64,000 nucleotides of DNA, taken from the NCBI GenBank assembly GCA_015056145.1, contig SVGY01000008.1, positions 48,333 to 112,332 of the forward strand, given 5' to 3'. This document shows, one piece after another, positions 31,923 through 39,700 of the stretch. The notes below the pieces were generated by a model. That model did no database searches and had not been told where the DNA came from. It worked only from the letters and a program-made list of their open reading frames with translations. The DNA is from Clostridiales bacterium. GTDB lineage: Bacteria > Bacillota > Clostridia > Christensenellales > Aristaeellaceae. Position numbers and translations under genes: made by a program. The number at the start of each line of letters is the position of its first letter. Position 1 is the first letter of the stretch.

Positions 31923-31955
31923 TCCCCCTCTTCTGAAAGGAAGAGGGGGATTTTT
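31923..31955 (+). terminator. Terminator of gapA
   Basis: TCCCCCTCTTC (31923-31933) pairs with GAAGAGGGGGA (31940-31950), loop TGAAAG, followed by TTTTT. Confidence 0.92.
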
Positions 31956-31974
31956 CATGCGTGTTTTGGGAGAA

Positions 31975-32571
31975 TCAGTTTTTCTTCGATTTGTTTTCCA
32001 GAACGCCAATGCTGATGACTTCCGGAAAGTAGGGCGTGTTTTGGTACTTTTTCATTTTTTTGTTGGCTATAAGCCTTTGGATGGGGTTTATGAATGGTAA
32101 CAATATCAGTGACCAGCCCATTATACCTCCGATAAATATTATAAACAAATATGCAGTTTCGGAATAGAATATTTCCGAGAAGAAATACATAGCGAGAAAA
32201 CAAATAAACAACCCAATTATCGAAAGGATGCCAATAAACCGAGGCAGGTTTCTTGTCTGCCAAGGCTGCCTTTTTCCGCAGCAGGTACATAGTGGTTCTA
32301 CGCAAGTCAGAGCATTATGGATTTTTTTCTTTGTGTTAACATCGTTCAGGAAGTTGGTGCAGGTAGTGGCCAAGCGTTCTTCGGCACCGCGAAGAGATTT
32401 TTCTGTAGCAGCACGTTCCCGCTTTTCATTATGGAATAAGCCCTGATAATACCGGACCTGATCTCCTGCCACGGGCAATGTTCCCGTACCAATGTTTTCT
32501 TTTATACAGTGCACGCACTGCCAGCGACACACAAAGGGGATATGAATATAGCTTGTTTTATACGTTGCCAT
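31975..32571 (-). CDS. Membrane protein with split four-Cys zinc motif, paralogue A
   Basis: 198 residues. The N-terminus IPFVCRWQCVHCIKEN provides Cys residues including CVHC. About 75 residues later CTCCGKRQPWQ gives a second Cys cluster, then two membrane helices follow (IGILSIIGLFICFLAMYFF and AYLFIIFIGGIMGWSLILL). The tail is PIQRLIANKKMKKYQNTPYFPE. It is about half identical to the gene immediately upstream, with the conserved blocks at the Cys motifs and at the basic tail. I read this as a cytosolic zinc-ribbon plus membrane anchor; the family is not recognised. AAAGGA precedes the ATG. DNA is more AT-rich than neighbouring housekeeping genes. Confidence 0.65.
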   Translation of the reverse strand: MATYKTSYIHIPFVCRWQCVHCIKENIGTGTLPVAGDQVRYYQGLFHNEKRERAATEKSLRGAEERLATTCTNFLNDVNTKKKIHNALTCVEPLCTCCGKRQPWQTRNLPRFIGILSIIGLFICFLAMYFFSEIFYSETAYLFIIFIGGIMGWSLILLPFINPIQRLIANKKMKKYQNTPYFPEVISIGVLENKSKKN

Positions 32572-32597
32572 GAAGATTGTCCTTTGCTGTTAGTTTA

Positions 32598-33200
32598 TTA
32601 AGTAGCTTTTTTCTTTGGTTTGTTTTCCGATTTTTTGATCTCAAGTATTTCTGGAAAATACGGAGTGTTGCGGTACTTTTTCATTTTGATGTTGGCTATG
32701 AGCCTCTGAATGGGTGATATAAAAATGAGTGCAAGAAGCAAGACACAAAAAGGCACAGTCAATATATCTGCACTGATATGATTGAAGATTTCAGGGAAAA
32801 ACTGACTGGCACAGAAACAAAAAGCCATCAAAACAATAATATAACCTAACAGAATTTTCCCCAAAAGGCCTCGCAGACTTTTAAACTGCCAGGGTTGTTT
32901 TTTTCCGCAGCAATGACATACGTCCTGAACAGTAGACAACTCTTTGTGATATTTTTTCTTCACGTTTACTTTTTGAATGAGACTGTTGCTGCGATACTCA
33001 TAGTTTCCGTTTATCCCTTCCCTGGATCTTTCGGCGGCTTCATTTACTCTCTCCTCATTATGGAAAAGAGAGGGGGAATAGCCGACCATATCTCCTTCCA
33101 CAGTCAATGTTCCCCTGCCGACGTTTTCCTTTGTACAGTGCACGCACTGCCAACGGCATACGAAGGGATAATGTACATAGCTTGTTACATGGCTAGCCAC
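32598..33200 (-). CDS. Membrane protein with split four-Cys zinc motif, paralogue B
   Basis: 200 residues, a tandem paralogue of the previous gene. It shares VHYPFVCRWQCVHCTKEN at the N-terminus, CHCCGKKQPWQ near residue 100, two membrane helices and the tail PIQRLIANIKMKKYRNTPYFPE. The start is GTG at 33200 with AAGGAGGA about 8 bases upstream. Between the two Cys clusters the copies differ most. It is transcribed towards paralogue A (26-base gap) and divergently from an XRE-type regulator, so the pair plus regulator form a likely unit. Function unknown. Confidence 0.65.
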   Translation of the reverse strand: MASHVTSYVHYPFVCRWQCVHCTKENVGRGTLTVEGDMVGYSPSLFHNEERVNEAAERSREGINGNYEYRSNSLIQKVNVKKKYHKELSTVQDVCHCCGKKQPWQFKSLRGLLGKILLGYIIVLMAFCFCASQFFPEIFNHISADILTVPFCVLLLALIFISPIQRLIANIKMKKYRNTPYFPEILEIKKSENKPKKKAT

Positions 33201-33230
33201 GATACTTCCTCCTTGTGTATGAAAATCGTT

Positions 33231-33297
33231 CTACTTTCTATGAAAAGTAGATTTTCTATCTACATATTAACATGAAAGGATTAAATTGTCTACTTTT
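33231..33297. promoter_or_regulatory. Putative operator in the divergent promoter region of the XRE regulator
   Basis: CTACTTT at 33231-33237 and AAAGTAG at 33244-33250 form an inverted repeat. CTACTTTT occurs again at 33290-33297. TATAAT at 33321-33326 lies just before the regulator gene. Repeated sites between a regulator and its divergent target are the usual layout for autoregulated XRE proteins. Confidence 0.45.
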
Positions 33298-33356
33298 ATT
33301 CTGAAAATTGTATTTCCCTCTATAATTGAAACAAAATAACGGAGGGAGGGATGGAG

Positions 33357-33674
33357 ATGATCGGGGAACGTCTTTATGAACTTCGGAAAGATGCCGGTTT
33401 GACTCAGGATGATCTTGCTCTGATCCTGAAGATAAACAAGCATTCCATATCGTCTTATGAGCGGGACAAAAGCGAACCGCCGGATGCGATTAAAATTTCG
33501 ATCGCAAAGTATTTCAATGTGTCGGTTGATTATCTGCTGGGTGTTACAGATATCCCGTTCGCCCTTGATCAGCGGAGAACATCCCTTCGGCTGCCGGAGT
33601 CCTTTCCAGAGGAAAAGTTGAAGGAATTGATGAACTATGCAGAATATTTGCTCTATATATCCAAGAAAAAGTGA
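33357..33674 (+). CDS. XRE family transcriptional regulator
   Basis: 105 residues. Residues ~1-62 are a helix-turn-helix of the Cro/C1 type (IGERLYELRKDAGLTQDDLA, LKINKHSISSYERDKSEPP, FNVSVDYLLGVTD). The C-terminal ~40 residues are a short helical tail, probably for dimerisation (EEKLKELMNYAEYLLYISKKK). ATG 33357 is preferred: GGAGGGAGGG at 33341-33350 directly abuts an ATG at 33351 and is well spaced for 33357. It likely represses its own gene and the divergent Cys-rich membrane pair; the operator-like repeats support this but do not prove it. Confidence 0.85.
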   Translation: MIGERLYELRKDAGLTQDDLALILKINKHSISSYERDKSEPPDAIKISIAKYFNVSVDYLLGVTDIPFALDQRRTSLRLPESFPEEKLKELMNYAEYLLYISKKK

Positions 33675-33716
33675 TAACCAACCTCAAATCGGGCTTTTTT
33701 ACTACTGTTGTGCCAT

Positions 33717-33754
33717 AAATCCCTGTTCCGAAACGGAAAGGGATTTTTTGGTGG
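33717..33754 (+). terminator. Terminator of the XRE gene
   Basis: AAATCCC (33717-33723) with GGGATTT, plus inner TTCCG-AAA-CGGAA pairing, followed by a T run. It is about 45 bases after the stop codon. Confidence 0.75.
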
Positions 33755-34049
33755 ATATACTCCGGCTTGTTGGCAAATTTCGCATTTTAAGGCATTTTAA
33801 GGTGGGTCGATATGCATGCTTGTTGGTGATGATCAGCGGCCGAAAAACTGCAGCAAAGGCCGTTTCAATGCGAAAGAGGCCCCTTTGTGCGAAACAAGGA
33901 TACTTTTCTAAATGTGAATATACACAGGATTGATTTTAAGGCCCTTTTGAGCGCTTTTATCCGAATATGGACAAATATTCATCGGCACAGGAAAATCCGT
34001 CGAAAGAGGCCTTGGAAGCCCAATAAAGGCGGTTGTAATTCTGCAAAAA
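33755..34049. other. Intergenic region without recognisable gene
   Basis: About 295 bases between the XRE terminator and repeat copy 2. It contains a short direct repeat (GCATTTTAAG/GGCATTTTAAG) and small open frames with no ribosome site or recognisable protein. I see nothing else. Confidence 0.5.
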
Positions 34050-34257
34050 AGCACGGCCTTCAGGCCGTGCTCTGGCTGTCAAAAAATGCGCAGGGTGCAG
34101 GGGGATCATCCCCCTGCCGGGTGTGGGCAGAGCCCACATTCCTTGTGCCGCAGCACTTTCAAGAAAGCACAGCGAGCACCGAAGGTGCAAGATTTGCGGC
34201 TTTGACTGACAAGAATGAGCTTTTTCGACAAGCTGAGCACGGCCTTCAGGCCGTGCT
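34050..34257 (-). repeat. Hairpin-flanked dispersed repeat element, copy 2
   Basis: The core 34072-34235 is the reverse complement of the core at 5141-5303, with one clear substitution (near 34218). It is flanked by two exact copies of a 22-base hairpin, AGCACGGCC-TTCA-GGCCGTGCT (34050-34071 and 34236-34257). This hairpin is unrelated in sequence to the pair that flanks copy 1. Read on the minus strand, the element follows the sortase gene; the second hairpin carries a TTTTTT tail, as an original terminator would. Orientation relative to the upstream gene is the same as in copy 1. Confidence 0.9.
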
Positions 34258-34282
34258 TTGAGTTATTCATAACAGGCTGGCG

Positions 34283-35098
34283 TTACTTTTTCCGCCGATA
34301 TTTTATCAGCAGAATGATCAGCAGAATAAAGAGAATAGGCGCTGCGATAATGGGCGTTACGATGATGGGATCGATCTGCATCATATCCGCAGGCACGAAG
34401 ATGACAGGCTTTTCCTGAATGTTCTCAATGCGCTTGCCACGCACCAGCAGTCGGTGGGTGTTAATACCATAGGGAGTGCAGGTAACAAGCGTGCAGTAAT
34501 CACGTCCCGGAGTGGGCAGCAGGGCTTCCACGTCCGTGGGAACAACGATCAGGATTTGATCAACTTCATAGGTCAGCAGCCTGTCAAGAATGGTGATGGT
34601 AAAGGTATCGCCGATGTCCAGCTCGTCCAGGTCGGTAAAGAGGGTGGCGCTGGGCAGACCACGGTGAGCGCTCATGACGATATGGTTGCCTTTGCCGCCG
34701 GTGGGCAGGGAGGAGCCCTCCAGATGGCCAACGGCCACGTTCAGCACCTGCTCGCTGGTGCCATGGTAAATGGGCAGCTCAACCTTGATTTTGTCAATGT
34801 CGATGTAGCCCATGATGCCGTCACCGGTGATGTCAAGGGTTTCCCAATACCCTTCTACCTTTTCCGGTGCATAGAAGTTGATGGGATCTTCCAGGAGTCG
34901 GGCGTTGTAATCATCTGCAGCGTCAAAGAGGGCAGAATAGTCTTCGGGAGTGTAGTTTGCCAAAAAACTGTCGTATTTGGCTATGGCTCGGGATTGGGTT
35001 TTGGAGTTGACGTAGTCGCTGATGGCTGGATAGAGCAAAATGCAAAGCCCCACCAGGAAAACGGACACCAGGATGATGCTGGACAAGTGTTTCTTCAT
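34283..35098 (-). CDS. srtC: Class C sortase (pilin polymerase)
   Basis: 271 residues. N-terminal membrane helix (SSIILVSVFLVGLCILLYPA), sortase barrel, and a second C-terminal membrane helix (IIVTPIIAAPILFILLIILLIKY), the class C layout. Catalytic His145 is in VMSAHRG, Cys207 in TLVTC and Arg220 in RLLVRGKR. The lid region EDPINFYAP near residue 70 has the DP-x motif of pilus sortases. It joins pilin subunits through Lys-Thr isopeptide bonds. ATG 35098 with GGAG 7 bases upstream is the start; an upstream in-frame start at 35167 lies across a GC-rich hairpin and is unlikely. It is the last gene of the pilus operon, and the only sortase in the window. Confidence 0.93.
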   Translation of the reverse strand: MKKHLSSIILVSVFLVGLCILLYPAISDYVNSKTQSRAIAKYDSFLANYTPEDYSALFDAADDYNARLLEDPINFYAPEKVEGYWETLDITGDGIMGYIDIDKIKVELPIYHGTSEQVLNVAVGHLEGSSLPTGGKGNHIVMSAHRGLPSATLFTDLDELDIGDTFTITILDRLLTYEVDQILIVVPTDVEALLPTPGRDYCTLVTCTPYGINTHRLLVRGKRIENIQEKPVIFVPADMMQIDPIIVTPIIAAPILFILLIILLIKYRRKK

Positions 35099-35187
35099 AC
35101 TTACACTCCAAACCAAACTAATGTAAAGGATAGGCAATGGGCGGGGCTGAATAAGCAGCAGCCCCATCCGCTGCCTGTCAAGGCAAT

Positions 35188-35214
35188 GGGGGAGGGCGGG
35201 AACCGCCCTCCCCC
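35188..35214 (-). other. Strong stem-loop between pilin and sortase genes
   Basis: GGGGGAGGGCGG (35188-35199) pairs with CCGCCCTCCCCC (35203-35214) over a 3-base loop. No T run follows on the minus strand, so it is not a classical terminator. It could reduce read-through into srtC and protect pilin mRNA, giving pilin excess over sortase. Confidence 0.65.
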
Positions 35215-35254
35215 TTGACTGCTCTTTACAGAGCAGAGAGATGTTTGTAAACGA

Positions 35255-36697
35255 TTAGTCGTTCACAGTGCGCTTCTTGGCAACCAGCAGCACAACGGCA
35301 ACAGCCATCAGCAGACCGCCGATTACGTAGAACATGGTGGTACCACGGCCGCCGGTGGAGGGCAGAACGGTACCCTTGCTGTTACCAACTTCAACTTCAG
35401 CGGTAGGAACAGCTGCGTTGCTCAGAGCGATGGGGCTCACAGAAGTGTCGTAGTCAGCGATGATTTCGAAGGTGATGCCCTCGGTCAGCTTGTTGTAGCC
35501 AGCGGGAGCTTCGGTTTCGATCAGGGTGTAGACGCCAGCGTCCAGACCTTCCACGCCGAAGGAACCATTGGTAGCAGAAACCAGTTCGGTAGCATCGTCC
35601 TGGGAAGCAACCCAGGTGATCTTGCCATCGACCTTCTTCATGTACTCGCCAGCAGCATTTTGCAGAACAAACTTGGCTTCGGCCAGCTTGGCAGACTTGT
35701 CAGCGGAAGAAGAGTCGTACTTGTCGCCGATGAGTTCGAAGGTGAAGACCACGGCATACTTCTTGGGGGTAGTAGAGGTCTCGTCCTTGTCATCGTCCAC
35801 ATCGGGAGCGTTGGTGTACTCTACATAGAACTCGTTCACGTTGCCAGCGCCAGCGATGACAGCGTTCTCGTTCAGGGTAGCGGTGTAGGTCACGGTGATG
35901 GTCTTGCCAGCCAGGTTGGGGAGGTTGGAGATGTCGCCGAAGTCAACGGTCAGCTTGTTGGCATCCTCATCGAAGGAGATGGTGCCAGCGCTGGTGCCGG
36001 TGATAGCAGCATCCTTGTTGTAGGTCAGGCCTTCGCCCATGGTATCGTGGAAAATCAGGGTGTAGGGATCGTACTTGTCATAGTTGGTGGGAACAACGGC
36101 GCTGATTTCGAAGGTGATCACGTCGCCGATGTTGTTGTCAGAAACATTGACCTTGTTTTCGCCGTCAACGATCTTCTTGTCGGTGTCGGGCACATCAGAA
36201 CGCTTGGTTTCCACGGCGGTAGCGGTCACAACCTGCAGGATGAATGCAGAAGTGGTGGCTACATCAGCGGTGGTTTCCTGCACGAAGTAGTAACCAGACT
36301 GAACGTTCTTGGTGGTCTTGCCGCCAGCGGTAGCGGGCATAGCAGTGCCGGCGCCGGTGGTGCAATCCTTGATGATGTCAGCAGCATCCTTGCCGCTCTT
36401 CTTGGACAGAGCTTCCACAGCATCAGCAGCGGTAGCATCGCTTTCCAGGCCCAGAGCGGTCAGCAGGGCAGCGGAATTAACATCGGTACCCCAGTCCACG
36501 TCAGTGAAGATGGGACCATCATCGCTGTAGGCCTGGTTGCCCTTGAAGATCTGGTAGATGGTGTAGATGCGGCCATCTTCGATGTCGTTGATGGTCAGAT
36601 CGTAATTCTGGTAAACAACTGCATCAGCCAGAGCCACGGTGGTCATAGCCAGAACCAGAACCAGAGCCAGGAGAACGGAGAGAATTCTCTTAGTCAT
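35255..36697 (-). CDS. Major pilin, LPxTG-anchored with isopeptide D2 and Cna-B domains
   Basis: 480 residues. Signal peptide (KRILSVLLALVLVLAMTTVALA); N-terminal domain 1 to ~170; fimbrial isopeptide-formation D2-type domain ~190-310 (VITFEISAVVPTNYDKYDPY, TLIFHDTMGEGLTYNK). The C-terminal Cna-B domain is ~325-440 (KFVLQNAAGEYMKKVDGK with E-box YTLIETEAPAGYN). Then follow LPSTGG, a hydrophobic helix and the basic tail KKRTVND. Polymerised by the adjacent class C sortase into a covalent pilus shaft. AAAGGAAG lies 9 bases before the ATG. It lies between the tip-like giant adhesin and srtC, and is probably the backbone subunit because of its size and domain pattern. Confidence 0.9.
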   Translation of the reverse strand: MTKRILSVLLALVLVLAMTTVALADAVVYQNYDLTINDIEDGRIYTIYQIFKGNQAYSDDGPIFTDVDWGTDVNSAALLTALGLESDATAADAVEALSKKSGKDAADIIKDCTTGAGTAMPATAGGKTTKNVQSGYYFVQETTADVATTSAFILQVVTATAVETKRSDVPDTDKKIVDGENKVNVSDNNIGDVITFEISAVVPTNYDKYDPYTLIFHDTMGEGLTYNKDAAITGTSAGTISFDEDANKLTVDFGDISNLPNLAGKTITVTYTATLNENAVIAGAGNVNEFYVEYTNAPDVDDDKDETSTTPKKYAVVFTFELIGDKYDSSSADKSAKLAEAKFVLQNAAGEYMKKVDGKITWVASQDDATELVSATNGSFGVEGLDAGVYTLIETEAPAGYNKLTEGITFEIIADYDTSVSPIALSNAAVPTAEVEVGNSKGTVLPSTGGRGTTMFYVIGGLLMAVAVVLLVAKKRTVND

Positions 36698-36780
36698 TTT
36701 TTTGTCTTCCTTTCATTTTTGGTTTTGGGTTTATTTATGCCCGGTGCGCACGGCGCAAGTTTTGCCGTGAAATGAGGCTC

Positions 36781-39700
36781 TCACTCATACCTCCTTTCAC
36801 GCTTGCGCCTCGTAGCGCACCAGTACAACAGGGCTGCCGCCATCAGCAGCAGGCCGCCTGCTGTGTACAGAAGGGTACCGGATCCGCCGGTCTTGGGAAG
36901 TTCCGCATTCTGACGGGACTTGTTGTTGAAGGTGGGCACGGCGCCACTGGAAGTGGTCATGCCATCTTCGCCAATTACGGAGGAGTTGGTATAGATGGGA
37001 TCGCCGAGGTTCAGCGGATCGAAGCCATCGCCGGGCCACTTGTAGTAGTAGGCGTTGGCAACCATGTTGCCGTCGTTGCTGGTAACCTTGACCACAACAA
37101 GATACTCGTCTTGGCCGAACTCGTAGCGGGCATCAAGGTTGGTGCCGGGGTAGGACTGCTGCTCGACAGCCTTGTAGTAGTAGGTATCGTAGCCGCCCTG
37201 AATGTCGTCGCCGCCCTTGGTGCTGTACTTCAGCGGGCCAATGTTGATGTTCTGGGCAACGTTGTTTTCCTGAGCCACGGTGGTGGAGGTGGCAACGTTG
37301 CCATCCTTGTTTACAGCGTAGAGGATGAAGTTGAACTTCTCGGTGCCGCTGTACAGGTTATCGCCCATCATCTTCTTGAACTTCAGGGTGATCTCGGTCT
37401 TGTCGGGGGTATCGGTCTTGGTGGTGTTGTGGAAGACGTTGCCGCCTACCTCAGTACGGGTCAGAACCGATTCATCCACGGTGGTACCGGTGATCACGCT
37501 GCTGCCGTCGTTGGCATTGGAAGCGTAGACGGGGGTGAGCTTGAGGGTCTGGAGCTCTCCGTTTTCGCCTGCATTGAATACAATATAGGCAGAGGAGAGG
37601 GAGTTGGTGCTGGAACCGTCCGCAATATTGCGGAGAACAACCTTCACGGTATGCTTTCCGGGTGCAAGTGTATACTTCATGTATACAGCGGTCGGTGCGC
37701 CTGCAATGTAGCTGTCACCAATATACTCGTTATCGAGGTATACATCGTAAGTGGCAGAACCAACGGTATTGCCGAAGTTCAGCGTCCAGCCCTGAGGATT
37801 GATCAGTGCGCCTTCTTCCGGTACGGTGAAGGTTGCGGTCTTCGTGGTGCCAGGCTGGTATTCACCAAGCAATGCACCACTGGTCAGGCTCAGGGAGCTG
37901 CCGGTCTGGTTGTAAGTGGTGGTGTTTGCGATCAGCTGACCGTTGGCACGCATCACTTCAACCTTGAAGATGTAAGCCTCACCGGAGTAGATGTAGTTGC
38001 CGTCGCCAGTCTGTTCGGTTACACGGTACCAGTAAGTCTTGCCAACATCGCTGCTGGTGAACTTCAGGCCAGCGCTTTCGCCGGAGAAGATAACATTGCC
38101 GTTTGCGTCATTGGTGGTGGTCTTGCCGGTGTTCACCCACTTGGCGGTATCACCGTTGATTTCCAGCTTCTCCAGCTTGAAGGTGAAGTCGCCTGCATGA
38201 CCGGTGTAGAGCTTGTTGTCAACATGCTTGAGCATCTTGAGGGAGGCTTCTACGGGGTTGTAGACGATTTCCACTTCCTTGTTGACGAAGGTCTGGTTGG
38301 TTCCGTCCACGGTGGCGCTCAAGGCGTCCATTACGGGGTAACCGGTTTCGGGGTCAAACAGACTGGTGTAGGTGGTTTCAGTGGTTTCAACGATTTCTTC
38401 AGTGCTGGAACCATCCTTGTTGCGCAGCTTGGCAGAGTAGTAAGGACCGTTTTCGGTGGTCTGGTACTGGATATCCACCAGACGTGCAGAGGCTCCGTCA
38501 GGAATATTCTGAAGCTCAACGGTGAAATCGTACCAAGTGTTGGCAGTATAGGTAAGGTTCATATTGTCGTAAGCGATACCGTTTTCGTATCTGTTAACCC
38601 AGATTTCGCCAATTCCGCTTACTCTGATGGGGCCAGTGCAGTAGAAGTTGCCCTGAATATCCCGGAAGATCAGCTGCATCTTGCAGGTACCCTGAGATTC
38701 ACGGGCATGGTCAAACATGACTTGACCTTCGCCGAGATTATCGTTTTTGGTGTAGGTCTTCAGGGTGTTGTTGGCAACGGTCTTGACAACAGTAATCGTT
38801 TCAACACCATTTACGGTTTCGATACGATAGGCTTCACGGTCAATTTCCAGTGCACCGGTGTCCTTATTGCGCTGAACATTGATGTTCACATAGAACACGG
38901 AAGTATCAAGCACATAGCCGGTCATGCTGGTTTGAGTTTCTACCACACGATACCAGTGCGATCCTTCTTCGTAGAATTGGAGAGGAGCGAAGGTGATGGG
39001 GGAGACGGTACCGTTTTCGCTAAGATTATCCAGATCGTTCTTGGCGGTCTGAATCTTAGTCCAGCTTCCATCTTCGCCCAGTTCGTGCAGTTCAAACTCA
39101 AACTGACGATCAACTGTCTTGTCGGCACCGCTGGGATTCTGAATCTTCTTGTTGAAGGTCAGAGTGATTTCAGCTGCGTCATTGGTGCTGAGAGACGTGT
39201 TGTCGAATACACGCTTGGTGAAGTCCAGATACTGTTCGGCGGGATAGGTGGGAGTGCCACCTTCTGCCGGGGGAGTGTAGCCCACCAAAACTTCGGGGTT
39301 CACCGTGTAGCCGCCGTTTACACTGTCGGGAATGATCAGCGGCAGGCTGGAAGGCGGAGTACCGGTAGAACCGGGATCCTCGGTGGAACCGGAGCTGCTT
39401 CCTGTACCAGAGCCGGTACCAGTGTTGGAACCGGAGCCGGTAGCGTTGGAGGAAGTAGGATCAACAAGAACGTTGGTACCAGAACGGAACTGCAGAGCAA
39501 CACGGGTAATGGTGATCGGGTAGTTCGCATTGCTGTAGTTGATGGTCACGGTTCCGTTGGATCCGCTGGTGAGGTCAATGCGAGTACTCACGATGGCATG
39601 GACAGTGTCATTGTCAAAATATTCGGGAGTAATGTTGGTTCCGTTGTAGCCGATGTAATTGAAACTGCTCTTGTAGTTCGAGAAACTACTGGAGTTAATC

